Shown here one piece after another: positions 28,718 through 38,027 of a stretch of 64,000 bases of DNA (position 1 is its first letter; each line of letters begins with the position of its first letter). The position numbers and the translations under genes are program-made. The DNA is from Candidozyma auris (lineage: Eukaryota; Ascomycota; Pichiomycetes; Serinales; Metschnikowiaceae): positions 930,001 through 994,000 of the forward strand of contig NC_072812.1 of NCBI RefSeq assembly GCF_003013715.1. The letters run 5' to 3'. The notes beneath the pieces are model-generated. The model had not been told where the DNA came from. It did not search any database and worked only from the letters and a program-made list of their open reading frames with translations.

Positions 28718-29473
28718 CTACAAGTTGAAGAGCTCCTTCAAGATTCTGATGGTGTCGTCAGGAGACTTCACAGCGTGGCCAATGGTTCTTGGGTCGGTGA
28801 AGATCTCCCAGTCGTTACCACCCTCGTAGGCCTTGTCGCCGAAGAAGTGGATCTCCTTGAAGCCCTCGTTCTCCACGTGCTGAAGAGCGTAGGTCTTGTC
28901 CCAGCCGGTAGGGAACACGTCAAAGGAGATCTGGCCGCCAATGGAGTAGGTCAAGCCGTAGTCGGCAAAGTTCTCCTTGAGAGCATTGACAAGGGTCTCT
29001 CTGACCTTGTGCTCCTTGTCGTACTTTTCAAACTCGTTTCTCTCCTCGGTAGAGGCGTTTCTGCCCACAGGAGATACGTTGATCATACCGTTTCTGAACT
29101 CAATAAAAGTGCCTCTTCTGACGGGAATGTCGATGTCGGCCAAGTGGCGCAAGATGAACTTGACAAGCTTGTTGTACTTGTCGTTGCCGATCCAGTTGAT
29201 GAACGACTGCGACGCAAGCTCCTTGCCCAACTTGTAAGCGGTCAAGCCGTTTTCGGAAAAACAGTAGTCGAAGTCCTGCAACACGCTCTCGCCCAACTGC
29301 TCCACTTGCTTGGACAAGTCACTGCCACCAACAAAGCCAATCACCACCTTCTTTCTCAAGGCCTTCAAAGTTTCTCTCATCTCGTCGGAGATCTCCAACC
29401 TGGCAGGAGTCAAGGTTCCGTCAACATCGAACAACACTAACGTGTCTGGCTTTTCTTTGTGGGAGAATGACAT
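28718..29473 (-). CDS. SEC53: Phosphomannomutase Sec53
   Basis: Sec53 converts mannose-6-phosphate to mannose-1-phosphate, feeding GDP-mannose for N- and O-glycosylation and GPI anchors. The 251-residue product has the HAD motif DVDGTL with nucleophile Asp16 and Asp18, and conserved segments [43 protein letters not shown] and [11 protein letters not shown] plus [13 protein letters not shown]. Length and composition match eukaryotic PMMs. Codon choice is strongly biased, as in highly expressed genes, and the opposite strand is open for 264 codons, which is a by-product. Confidence 0.98.
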   Translation of the reverse strand: MSFSHKEKPDTLVLFDVDGTLTPARLEISDEMRETLKALRKKVVIGFVGGSDLSKQVEQLGESVLQDFDYCFSENGLTAYKLGKELASQSFINWIGNDKYNKLVKFILRHLADIDIPVRRGTFIEFRNGMINVSPVGRNASTEERNEFEKYDKEHKVRETLVNALKENFADYGLTYSIGGQISFDVFPTGWDKTYALQHVENEGFKEIHFFGDKAYEGGNDWEIFTDPRTIGHAVKSPDDTIRILKELFNL

Positions 29474-29789
29474 GGTGATGAGTGAATGTGGAATTATATA
29501 GAGGGTGTTGGCGAGGGAAAAACTTGTCTATTTATATAAGACGCGGTGGACGTAAATTTTTATGCAGATGGATGCCCACACGCGGCTAAGTGTTGATGAG
29601 GTCCAACGATTTGAGCAGGTTGTGGGAAGGTGGAAATTAGGAAAAAAAAAAATTAAAAAAAAAAAAAGAAGAGGTTTAGAAAAGAAGAGCAAAATGTGAT
29701 CAATTTGTATCAATTGGCTTTTCTGTGGTTTTTTTCTTGCCTTCTGGTGCTGGTTGTTTCCTCGTGGGTTGAAGCTACCTGGCCATTTT

Positions 29790-29799
29790 TTTCGCAGCC
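29790..29799 (+). promoter_or_regulatory. TTTCGCAGCC intergenic motif, copy 6
   Basis: Exact copy within CATTTTTTTCGCAGCCGTT, about 317 bp upstream of the SEC53 ATG. Confidence 0.5.
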
Positions 29800-30241
29800 G
29801 TTTCTGCCTCAGTGTACTGGTGGGAGCCAAAGAGATTGAACAAGGCGCAGTAATATGGAAAACAGGGAGAAAATATTAGAATCTTTAAGTTTTTTGTGTG
29901 GTTTGATGAACGTTTAAATTTGCCTGCGAGTCATGGTTCAAGTTCTAATTATTGTGATTGGCTGTTTCTGAAGGGAATGTGCAAAAGCATGGGTCCGGTG
30001 AGAAAGCATGAATGGCATTGACCAGAAAATAGGGCCATTTACAACGTTAAATGCTGTTTGTTTCTCGGGCCCGTGGTGAAGAATTGGCGTGTTTCTCATA
30101 TTTAAGTAGAATATTAAAGTGGTAACGTACTTTCAATTTATACATTGGAATCCTTTTAAGTATCAACTGATCATAGAACTCAGATATTGCTGTGCGAGTT
30201 GCAGCTGTCACCTTCTTGCGTTACTTTCACTAGGAGCAATT

Positions 30242-30251
30242 TTTCGCAGCC
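30242..30251 (+). promoter_or_regulatory. TTTCGCAGCC intergenic motif, copy 7
   Basis: Exact copy within CAATTTTTCGCAGCCATTTT, mid-intergenic, about 770 bp upstream of SEC53. Confidence 0.5.
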
Positions 30252-31078
30252 ATTTTAAGGGCACTATTAGACCTCACCATAACTCGTTGATTTCACTCGA
30301 TGACTAGTAAAGGCAACCTGCAAAGGCTAGGGCAAAAAACAGTGAGGAGACTGATGGGATCAGGATAAGATTTAACAGAAGAAATCTGTATTACACGTAT
30401 AAAAGAATGGTAGTCGGTCAGATTATGCTACAAGGGCTAATTGGATTGAATTTGTGAGGTGGACGTTGTCGGTGAAGCACAGGATATAGATTTAGTTATC
30501 TTTGCTTCTTGGAACTCAAAAGAATGGTTCATTGGAGAAGTGGAAGAGTTCGCTGACCACGACGCTGGCGTAACCATAAGAAGTTGTTTCTAGAAGTTTG
30601 AGAAGGTTACTATAAGAGGGTATATCCACAGTATTGATGGAGCTGTTGACCATCGCTTGGATCGCTTCACGCTTTTGTTATATGTCATAATCCACAGAAA
30701 TGCAATTACTTCTGTTTTTGATTTTATTATTACTTTCTTTTGAAACTGACATTTGATAAAGTCGTTGTTTCGTCTGTATAATAAGATACTTCAACAAGTA
30801 TTCAAAATTCTGTCAAAAATGCAATTAGAATAATTTGGGATGCATTTTTTAAATTCACAAAAAGTTCAGCTATCGTGTTTCAGTTAGTCATGGATCTTAA
30901 AAAAGTCTCTCTTCTCCACTGCTTCTTAGTGTTTATTCATTCACGTTGTTCAGTCATGATGGCATCATCGAAGTCAGAATATATACAAATGTGCTGATGA
31001 CTCTTCTATACTATGGGGCCAGTCAGTGATCTCTACACTACAAAATCTTTCAAGGAGCAGATTCAATTAGATATACAC

Positions 31079-31741
31079 TTAAACCTGGTACTGGTAGTTA
31101 GGGAACTGGGTCAAGTTCTCCTCCAAGTTACCCTTCTTAGACAAGAACTTAACGTAAGCACCGTCGTCCTTGACCTCACCGTTTCTCTTCTTGGCAATGT
31201 ATTCTTCTCTGTCGAGAGGAGTGAAACCCCACTTCTTAGAGATGATGATCTTCTGCTGACCTGGGAACTTGTATCTGGCTCTTCTCAAACCCTCAACAAC
31301 AACGTCCTTGTTGGAGTCCTTGGTTCTGGCAGACATGAGAACCTGACCAATGGTGACTCTGGCAGCCAAACCGTGAGGCTTACCCCAGGCACCTCTCATA
31401 CCCTGCTGCAATCTATCAGCACCGGCACACGACAACATCTTGTTGATTCTCAAAACGTGGAATGGGTGGACTCTCACTCTCAAGTGGAAAGAATCTCTAC
31501 CAGACATCTTGGTGATGTACTTGTTGGCACAGATACGAGCGGCTTCCAAAGCCTCAGAGGACAACTGTTCAATCTCGTTGGACACCAAGTGGACACACAA
31601 TGGGAAGTCATCGACAGAGGCCTTCTTTCTACCCAAGTCGTAGATTCTGATCTTAGGGTCTGGGACAGCTCTGTTGTATCTAGACTTTGGGTAAGGCTTG
31701 TTCTTACAGTATCTGTAGCATCTAGCTGGTCTTCTAGCCAT
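31079..31741 (-). CDS. RPL10: 60S ribosomal protein L10 (uL16)
   Basis: This is 220-residue uL16, which joins the pre-60S subunit in its last cytoplasmic maturation step and lies near the peptidyl transferase centre. [21 protein letters not shown], the loop [20 protein letters not shown] and FPNYQYQV are near-identical across eukaryotes. The reading frame is uninterrupted. Upstream, a TACTAAC and a CAG acceptor sit immediately before the ATG, and a GTATGT donor lies 365 nt away, so the gene probably has a 5'-UTR intron. Tbf1-like and Cbf1-like sites lie beyond that. The antisense 245-codon ORF is a shadow. Confidence 0.98.
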
Positions 31742-31746
31742 TTTGT

Positions 31747-32111
31747 CTGAAGGAGTTAGTAGGTGGGAAAAAATAGTGGAAGCTGCGAAGTTTCGTAACT
31801 GAGATGCTGCTTATTAATCGGGTCGTGCGAGGGGGGAAATGTAATGGCTCTGAATAAAAGGAACTTATACGGGTGGCAATTCTTTGGGACTCTATTAAAT
31901 CAAAATATGGGTTGTTCTATTATCAGTTGCTGCTTTTTTGTGGATTCTTGGACTTTCATGAAATAGTGGGAACATTGAAATGACCGCACATTATCGCAAA
32001 ATGGCCGAGGATATGGGAAATTTAAACATTCACGGGTAAATTGTCAACTTGTTATGTTCGTCCTGGGCATTTCTCGTACGGACTCCGCTGCTTGATTTGT
32101 TCTAAACATAC
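31747..32111 (-). other. Predicted 5'-UTR intron of RPL10
   Basis: Minus strand: donor CAG|GTATGT at 32106-32111, branch TACTAAC at 31755-31761, acceptor TTCAG at 31747-31751, five bases before the ATG triplet. No ATG was seen in the leader just before the donor, so the intron would be non-coding. Confidence 0.7.
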
Positions 32112-32205
32112 CTGTTGGAACTTGTCGTTGAAGGAGAACCAAAACTAGCAGCGAGATAAATTTTTTTCTTAGTGAGCCCCAGCGAGTGCGGTACTGCAGA
32201 CACGC

Positions 32206-32267
32206 ACCCTAGGGTTTAGGGTTCACTTACTGTGAGTGAGTGCCAGATCGTGGTTCCGAGTCACGTG
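32206..32267 (-). promoter_or_regulatory. Tbf1-like and Cbf1-like sites in the RPL10 promoter
   Basis: ACCCTAGGGTTTAGGG (32206-32221) carries TTAGGG-type Tbf1 sites, and TCACGTG at 32261-32267 matches Cbf1. Both lie 95-155 bp upstream of the predicted first-exon donor. Tbf1 and Cbf1 are known regulators of ribosomal protein genes in Candida albicans. Confidence 0.7.
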
Positions 32268-33015
32268 CGTTGCTGTGACTGTGCATGACCAAACCTCCAA
32301 TGGGGACACAAATTTATGAAAAGGCGTTGGAAATCGAATTTGGAGCACAGGGTCGATAATTTTTCTGAGAAATAGTAGACAATTCTACTTTCATTTTTGA
32401 CTAAGCCATCGTTGTTTCTTGATTGTGGGCAGCCTTTCTGGAGATTCTTGATGTGGATTACTATACAATTGAAACAAGAATGGAATCTGAGAATTCTCTA
32501 TACTGATTTAAACCAGGTGGACTTTTGCTCCCAATATAGATGAATTTCAAGTATAGTCAATTGTAGACGATGCTTATGTAGACCCCTGTGCTTTGTTCCC
32601 TCTTTGGATCTTTTCGCAGCCAATTTGTGATTCGCTACAAAGGCAGTAATCATGAACAACGATATAAAAAGCTCTACAACTAGCTCCAAAAAATCAGTAT
32701 CTGGAGCCTTCAATACTGATTGTGCTAATTCTGCCGTTAATTTGCTTCTCTATATTCTCACCTCGACAAGTACCTTTCATTGTAGTTTCTAACCATGCTT
32801 CTTCTAAGCCGCTTTTTGACAACATCCCAAATAAACATAATGAGGGTTTAAAGCATTATTTGATGACCTATTCATCCAAACTACCTGGAACTCGATTATT
32901 TTAAGTAGTATGGCCCAGCTTCTTTGATTGCAAATGGACCGCGTCCTGCATACACTGGCTCCATGCTCATCTCAGATAAGACCTCAGAATCAGCTTCTTT
33001 CCCAAGCAGATAAAC
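32268..33015. other. Intergenic region between RPL10 and BUD20
   Basis: It holds a TTTCGCAGCC copy at 32612 and AT-rich sequence. No further gene is seen. Confidence 0.5.
32612..32621 (+). promoter_or_regulatory. TTTCGCAGCC intergenic motif, copy 8
   Basis: Exact copy about 395 bp upstream of the BUD20 ATG and about 870 bp upstream of RPL10. Confidence 0.5.
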
Positions 33016-33477
33016 ATGGGTAGATATTCGGTCAAAAGGTACAAGACAAAAAGAAGAACAAGAGATCTCGATCTTGTCTACAAGGATCTCTCCACAAAGG
33101 AGTCCGTTTACGCATTGAAGAACCAACCCTTGGACGAAACAAAGCCTGGATTGGGCCAATACTACTGTATTGAGTGTGCCAAATACTTCGAGTCCCAGCC
33201 AACGTTGGATCACCACAGAAAAGGAAAAGTCCACAAAAGAAGATTGAAGGATCTCAGGCAGAGGCCGTACACCCCGCTAGAAAGCGAGGCGTGTGCTGGT
33301 TACAACCTCCAGAAGTTCATGGAGTCTGTGGAGAAGTACAAGCAGACAGAGCAGTATAAGCAAGAAAACAAGGCTGAGCTTGATGCCATCAAAGATGCAA
33401 AGAAGGATAACTTGGATGCCCTTATAACAGGGGTTCCCTCGTCCCACGCTGAGGGTGAAGTTGAGATGAGAGACTAA
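33016..33477 (+). CDS. BUD20: Pre-60S export factor Bud20 (ZNF593 family)
   Basis: This is a 153-residue zinc-finger protein that shuttles with pre-60S particles and supports their nuclear export. A basic N-terminus (MGRYSVKRYKTKRRTRDLD) leads to the conserved LPGLGQYYC-like start of the finger. The C2H2 ligands are Cys51, Cys54, His67 and His73 within CIECAKYFESQPTLDHHRKG. KVHKRRLKDL and a Tyr/Pro stretch (RPYTPLESEACAGYN) follow. Length and order match yeast Bud20 (166 residues). Other plus and minus ORFs here are shadows. Confidence 0.95.
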   Translation: MGRYSVKRYKTKRRTRDLDLVYKDLSTKESVYALKNQPLDETKPGLGQYYCIECAKYFESQPTLDHHRKGKVHKRRLKDLRQRPYTPLESEACAGYNLQKFMESVEKYKQTEQYKQENKAELDAIKDAKKDNLDALITGVPSSHAEGEVEMRD

Positions 33478-33827
33478 ACAAAGCACGAAGGATTGGGGTC
33501 GGGTTTTGAACATACAAGCAAAAGGACTGCTCGTTTTTTTGCTGCTTCGTTTCAGATCTAACGGTCTGCTGGAATATCATGTACACTAGATAGCCACAAC
33601 GGAAAGATAGAATCACGAGAGCGTAGGTTTTTGGAAAGAATTTCATGAAGAAGTCTAATTCGTCTTCCAGCAGATGATGTTTTGCGGAACCGATTTGCTG
33701 TAATTTTTCCCACTTTTGTGCATATCAATAGTAGGTTTCTGGGTCACCGATTGTGGCGATATCAGTACTACTGCGCGATTAGCATGCAACTGATATCAAT
33801 ACTAACAACTACTAACAAGTATATGCA
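33478..33827. other. Intergenic region upstream of OTU1
   Basis: Two TACTAAC sequences (33800-33806, 33810-33816) lie just before the OTU1 ATG. No clear donor is seen; otherwise nothing is recognised. Confidence 0.45.
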
Positions 33828-34775
33828 ATGAGAATCAAGGTCAAGACGTCGTCTGCAACTGACGTCATCGCCTTCGACGATGAATCGATCTCGGTAGCTG
33901 AACTAACTCAGCTCATCTCTGCATCCTCGCCAAAACTTGCTAACGTGTCTATATCTTCCTTCAAAGTTGGCTTTCCCCCGCAATCCATAGATGCTCACTC
34001 CACGATTTCCATAAAAGAGACAGGGATCCGGCCAAATCAACAGATCCTTGCTGAAGAAACCCCTTCACAAGACAAACCAGTAAATGTTGCTCCATCGCCT
34101 CCTTCTCGTCGTCCCACAGAATCTCCAGATATTCCTAGTGTCCATATCAAGCTGCTTGACAAATATGCTATATTGAGGAACGTTCCAGACGACAACTCGT
34201 GTATGTTTCGAGCAATCAGCTACTCTCTCACCAACAGGCTCTCCATGAACGATATAGACCTTCGACAGCTTGTGTCCAGCAAGATAGCCAGTGATCCCTT
34301 CACTTATAACGAGATGGTGCTAGGAAGGCCAATTGACAAGTACTGCGAGTGGATCGAGAAAAAAGATTCGTGGGGAGGGGCTATAGAACTAGGCATCATT
34401 GCTGAGGCTCTTGGGATCAGGATCAATTGCTTTGACGTGGAGCTGGGGAACATGATGGTGTTCCAAGATGAGGCATCGAAGCCAGAGAAGTTCATTTGTT
34501 TGGTGTACTCGGGCATTCACTACGATAGTATTGTTTTGAACAGCGTGTTGAGCCAGAGCAAGCAAGGAGACGTAGGGTATTGGACGCAGCACGAGGAGGA
34601 TATCGTTGAAGCTAGCAAGCAACTTGTAAAGTACTTGCAGCTGAAAAACTACTCCACCAATACAACCACGTTCAGGGTTCGCTGCTTGGAGTGCTACCTG
34701 GTGTTGGTGGGGGAGAATGGAGCGTCAAAACATGCCAACGAGACGGGACACTTCTCATTTGGCGAGGTCAAGTAG
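33828..34775 (+). CDS. OTU1: OTU-family deubiquitinase Otu1 (YOD1 orthologue)
   Basis: Otu1 is a cysteine deubiquitinase that works with Cdc48/p97 in ER-associated degradation. The 315-residue product has a ubiquitin-like (UBX-like) N-terminal domain at 1-75, which in the family binds Cdc48. The OTU domain spans about 108-240, with Asp122/Cys125 in PDDNSCMF and His231 in SGIHYD. A C-terminal C2H2 zinc finger (Cys286, Cys289, His302, His308) completes the order found in yeast Otu1 (301 residues) and human YOD1. Confidence 0.95.
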   Translation: MRIKVKTSSATDVIAFDDESISVAELTQLISASSPKLANVSISSFKVGFPPQSIDAHSTISIKETGIRPNQQILAEETPSQDKPVNVAPSPPSRRPTESPDIPSVHIKLLDKYAILRNVPDDNSCMFRAISYSLTNRLSMNDIDLRQLVSSKIASDPFTYNEMVLGRPIDKYCEWIEKKDSWGGAIELGIIAEALGIRINCFDVELGNMMVFQDEASKPEKFICLVYSGIHYDSIVLNSVLSQSKQGDVGYWTQHEEDIVEASKQLVKYLQLKNYSTNTTTFRVRCLECYLVLVGENGASKHANETGHFSFGEVK

Positions 34776-35356
34776 ATCAAACCTTGTGGAAGGGTTCATA
34801 TTTGCGAACCATGGTGTCCAAGCGATGCATCCTCGACAATTTCGATGGCTGAATAAGCTTAGGTGTCCAACGCATTTTACACCACAAAATATTGCAAAGA
34901 TGCCTTCCTTCTGGAACACTGGAATTTACCATTCAGAAGTCTGCGCAGCACAGTGGAGAGGTTCTGCTCCCTTCTCGAAAACCATGAGAAGTAAAGCCTG
35001 TTGGAAAGAAGGTACTGCTAGATTTACTGCTTTTCACAGATAATTCGGTAGCTTCGGTGGTGATACGTAACAAATTTGATCGCATGTATCGAAAATGTCA
35101 TTGTAGTGAGCAGCCAAATCTTAAAAAAATGGCCATTGCTCTCCCTTAGTAGAATTTACCCCGAATTTTGATGAGTACGCTAAAAGAAGGACGAAAAAAA
35201 TATCACCCGAGTTCTCTAATTTCCATTTTCCCACCTCTGGCTTCTTCTCAGTGCATTTTGCAACCACTCGCCTACATATGTCTGCGATGCGCATCGGGGT
35301 TATACTTTTTTTAAGTACTTAGTAGCCCCATCTTCAAACCACATCCACAATAAAAG
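34776..35356. other. Intergenic region OTU1-BFR2
   Basis: These 581 bp contain only a 108-codon ORF of random composition. The BFR2 promoter side holds a GATGAG word at about 35170 that could be a weak PAC-like element. Confidence 0.4.
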
Positions 35357-36976
35357 ATGGCAAAGAAATCTCTTGCCGAGAAGTACGCCGAGGCAGAACA
35401 GCCCGTTGACTTTGATATCGAAAATGAAGAGCTGAACCCCTTTGCACGCATTGACGAAGAAGGATCCCTCTCATCAGATTCCGACGATGAGGCTCTCAAG
35501 AAAGAACACTACGTTCCCGTGGGCAAGTCGAAGCTCAGAAGCCAGAATGGATCGCTTGTAAAGGGAGAGAAGTACAAAGGCGCAGTGACGTCAAGAAAGA
35601 GTCTTTACGATGATAGTGATGGAAGCAGAGATGATAATGAGGGCAGTGAAGGAAGTGGGGAGGAGAATGAGGAAGAGGAAGAGGGAAGTGAAGAGGAGGG
35701 TGATGATGTTGAGGGGGAAGATGGTGAAGAAGAAGAGGATGAGGAAGAGGATGGAGCAGATCTCAGCGAAGATGACAGTGGAGCCTCTCTCAGAGCTAAT
35801 AGTGACGATGAGTCTGGGATGGATGAAGACGATGAAAGTGAAAGTGAGGGGTACGAAGAGGACGGCGATGCTAAGAGACAGAAAATCAAGGCGATGATGG
35901 CAAAAGAAAGAAAGCACATTGTGAACAGACTTTCCGAGGCTGCCTCACAGGAGGCGCTTAAGGGTTACGCCATACTACAACAGCATAAGCTCTTTGATGC
36001 GCTAATAGACGCTAGGCTAAAGGTGCAAAAAGCCTTGACAAATTCGAACTTGTTGCCAGGGAACTACGATACTTTGGTCGAGGAAAAATTAGGCGACGAA
36101 TCAACTGACGGCAAGATAGAAGAAGTGTCACAGAAGTGTTACTCATTGCTAGATATGATATTGCAGTTGCGGTCGAAGCTTTATGTTAAGGAGAACGTGG
36201 TGGTAGAGCCCGTGGACCACAAGCCTAAGAAACGACTGTTGGAGCAGTACCTCGAAGCCACCAGCAAGTATGATACTATTCTCAACGACTACAGAAGCAA
36301 TGTTCTCACAAAATGGCTGGCGAAGATCCAAAACTCTTCTGGGTCTAGTGCCATGAATGCCAGCAAGTTCAAGGCTCTCAACCAATCTGCAGAGCAGCAG
36401 GTGATAAACAATTTGGCTGACATGGAGCGACTTGTCAAGAGAACGAGGCTCAACAGAAAACAGTTGAAGCCTCTAGGATTTGAGTATTATGAGAAGCTGA
36501 AGACGCAAGGAACGAGTAATGAGAACAGCGAGGGGAAAGACGGTGAGGAGGAAATTCCAGAAACACAGCAGAGCAGGTCACTCAATGTTCAGGAAGTGGA
36601 GCTGATTTTTGATGATGAAGATTTCTACAGAGTATTGTTGAATGACTTGGTTGATAAAAAAATTCAGTCCACAGACCCAACGTCAGGCTTGCAATTCGCC
36701 ATGAGAGGAGCGGCGTCTGCCAAGGTCAAGAAGAATGTCGACAATAAAGCGTCCAAGGGCAGAAAGTTGCGGTACCATGTTCAAGAGCCAATTGCCAATT
36801 TCGAGACACCGCAGCCGGCTCTCAAGTGGGACGACGACCAGATCGACGAGTTCTTCGCTTCGTTGTTGGGACAAAGAGTGAGCATGAAAGAACAATTATC
36901 TGAAGAAGAGGACGAAGAAGAGGAAGAAGAAGAGGAGCTTCTTGTGGGAGACAACTCCATCAAGTTATTCGGATGA
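35357..36976 (+). CDS. BFR2: Small-subunit processome protein Bfr2 (AATF/Che-1 family)
   Basis: Bfr2 is an essential nucleolar protein of the 90S/SSU processome, needed for early pre-rRNA cleavage. The 539-residue product opens with MAKKSLAEKYAEAEQP and the family segment KEHYVPVGKSKLR ... YKGAVTSRKSLYDD. A very acidic tract spans about 85-175. The AATF domain is at about 195-350 (LVEEKLGD, WLAKIQNSSG, LVKRTRLNRKQLKPLG). The C-terminal TRAUB region has FDDEDFYRVLLNDLVDKK and a second acidic run. Antisense Ser-rich ORFs opposite the acidic tract are shadows. Confidence 0.95.
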   Translation: MAKKSLAEKYAEAEQPVDFDIENEELNPFARIDEEGSLSSDSDDEALKKEHYVPVGKSKLRSQNGSLVKGEKYKGAVTSRKSLYDDSDGSRDDNEGSEGSGEENEEEEEGSEEEGDDVEGEDGEEEEDEEEDGADLSEDDSGASLRANSDDESGMDEDDESESEGYEEDGDAKRQKIKAMMAKERKHIVNRLSEAASQEALKGYAILQQHKLFDALIDARLKVQKALTNSNLLPGNYDTLVEEKLGDESTDGKIEEVSQKCYSLLDMILQLRSKLYVKENVVVEPVDHKPKKRLLEQYLEATSKYDTILNDYRSNVLTKWLAKIQNSSGSSAMNASKFKALNQSAEQQVINNLADMERLVKRTRLNRKQLKPLGFEYYEKLKTQGTSNENSEGKDGEEEIPETQQSRSLNVQEVELIFDDEDFYRVLLNDLVDKKIQSTDPTSGLQFAMRGAASAKVKKNVDNKASKGRKLRYHVQEPIANFETPQPALKWDDDQIDEFFASLLGQRVSMKEQLSEEEDEEEEEEEELLVGDNSIKLFG

Positions 36977-37118
36977 ACCGAGAACAATTGTATATAACTA
37001 TCATCGTACTCACTCCAAGTATAGAGTAGCGTGGGTGTATACTACATGGCATAGTCGATATTAGAACCTTTCCCTATTTACATACGCTTTGATCTAATGC
37101 GTTTTGATCTTTTCACCA

Positions 37119-37484
37119 TCACCAGTCTACACGTCTCTTGTTCAACTTCTTTGCCGTCTGGCCATTAGACCTCGTTCCCTGGCCCCTAACTGGCAAACCC
37201 TCCGCATGTCTTTGGCCAGCGTACGACTTTGTCTTGATCTTTAGTCTGATGTCACCACCAATCTTCTGCTTCAACTGGTGCTCCACCTGCATGTCTGAGA
37301 GCTCCTTATTAATCGACATGATCTGAGTTTCACTGAGCTGGTTCATTCTCATTCTTGGGTAGATGCCCACCTTAGCGCATATTCTCTGGGCTGTTTGGCG
37401 CCCGACGCCGAAAAGGTTTTGAGCAAGGCCAATGTGAACAGGCAGCGTGTGCTTGATAGCTTTGCCGAAAACGTGGACGGCCAT
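37119..37484 (-). CDS. SWS2: Mitochondrial small-subunit ribosomal protein uS13m (Sws2)
   Basis: This is a 121-residue bacterial-type S13 protein of the mitochondrial small subunit. The HhH-type GLAQNLFGVGRQTAQRICAKVGIYP, KIGGDIRLKIKTKSYAGQRHAEGLPVRGQGTRSNGQTAKK and a basic C-terminus are typical of S13 (GxRHxxGLPVRGQRTxxNxRTRKG). Organellar targeting is supported by resemblance to bacterial rather than cytosolic S18, although no long presequence is visible. It is convergent with BFR2. Confidence 0.93.
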   Translation of the reverse strand: MAVHVFGKAIKHTLPVHIGLAQNLFGVGRQTAQRICAKVGIYPRMRMNQLSETQIMSINKELSDMQVEHQLKQKIGGDIRLKIKTKSYAGQRHAEGLPVRGQGTRSNGQTAKKLNKRRVDW

Positions 37485-37616
37485 GTTGGTTGTGGAGGGT
37501 GGAGAGTTGGTAGTTGAAGGTTTTTCAATGCGATATGAGAAAAGTGCAGGTAGTTTTTGAAGGAGGTGGTAAATGACGATGAAGGTGAAGCACTTAATGT
37601 GGTGAATGCAAATTCC

Positions 37617-37845
37617 TTAATCTAGAGGCAGGTTGACCGTGTTACTAGTGGAAATTGTCTCGACTGGATGGTTTTTGAATTTTATTAAATTGTTGTTGGG
37701 TTCTTGAGAGTTGAGCATACCAGCGAATTGGGTGCAAAATTCTGGAACGTTGAATTTATCTGTAGAAGAACCAAAAAAATCAGCGGGTATTCCAAAAAAA
37801 AAACGACAATAATCAATATAACTTACAATGGAATAGACCACTCAT
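37617..37845 (-). CDS. Possible 53-codon spliced small gene, unknown
   Basis: A possible two-exon gene. Exon 1 is 37827-37845 (encoding MSGLFH) with donor GTAAGT; the intron of 67 nt is 37760-37826, with acceptor TCTACAG; exon 2 is 37617-37759. Without splicing the frame has no upstream ATG. The predicted product (KFNVPEFCTQFAGML ... HPVETISTSNTVNLPLD) matches nothing I know. Against it: the intron lacks the CTAAC branch site close to the 3' splice site seen in the other introns here. Confidence 0.25.
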
Positions 37846-38027
37846 GAATGCTACGTCGGCTACTAAATATACAAATCTTGCTTATTAGTGTTCTGTAGGC
37901 AACGATATACAGAGACAGTGCAGTGCTCCCTCTACAGTTCTCATTACAAAAAAAGGTACTTCATAAAAACATCATATTTGGGTCATCATGTTTAGTGGCC
38001 CCCTCCGCGTGTCTTGTGCTATAACGG

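Larger units (their letters stand above)
29474..31078. other. 1.6 kb intergenic region with two TTTCGCAGCC motifs
   Basis: It contains the SEC53 promoter (TATTTATATAAG at about 29529), A-rich runs at about 29641-29668, and exact motif copies at 29790 and 30242. No ORF above about 100 codons is convincing and no RNA gene was recognised. Confidence 0.5.

Noticed and set aside
28646..29440. 264-codon plus-strand ORF opposite SEC53
   Set aside because: It lies fully antisense to SEC53, whose codon bias removes stops from the opposite strand; no protein-like pattern.
30900..31010. GATGA and CTGA-like words suggesting a C/D snoRNA
   Set aside because: Spacing and terminal stem could not be established; too weak to call.
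31013..31750. 245-codon plus-strand ORF opposite RPL10
   Set aside because: Antisense shadow of a highly biased ribosomal protein gene.
35591..35919. Ser-rich minus-strand ORFs in BFR2
   Set aside because: Reverse complement of the acidic GAG/GAT-rich tract of BFR2.
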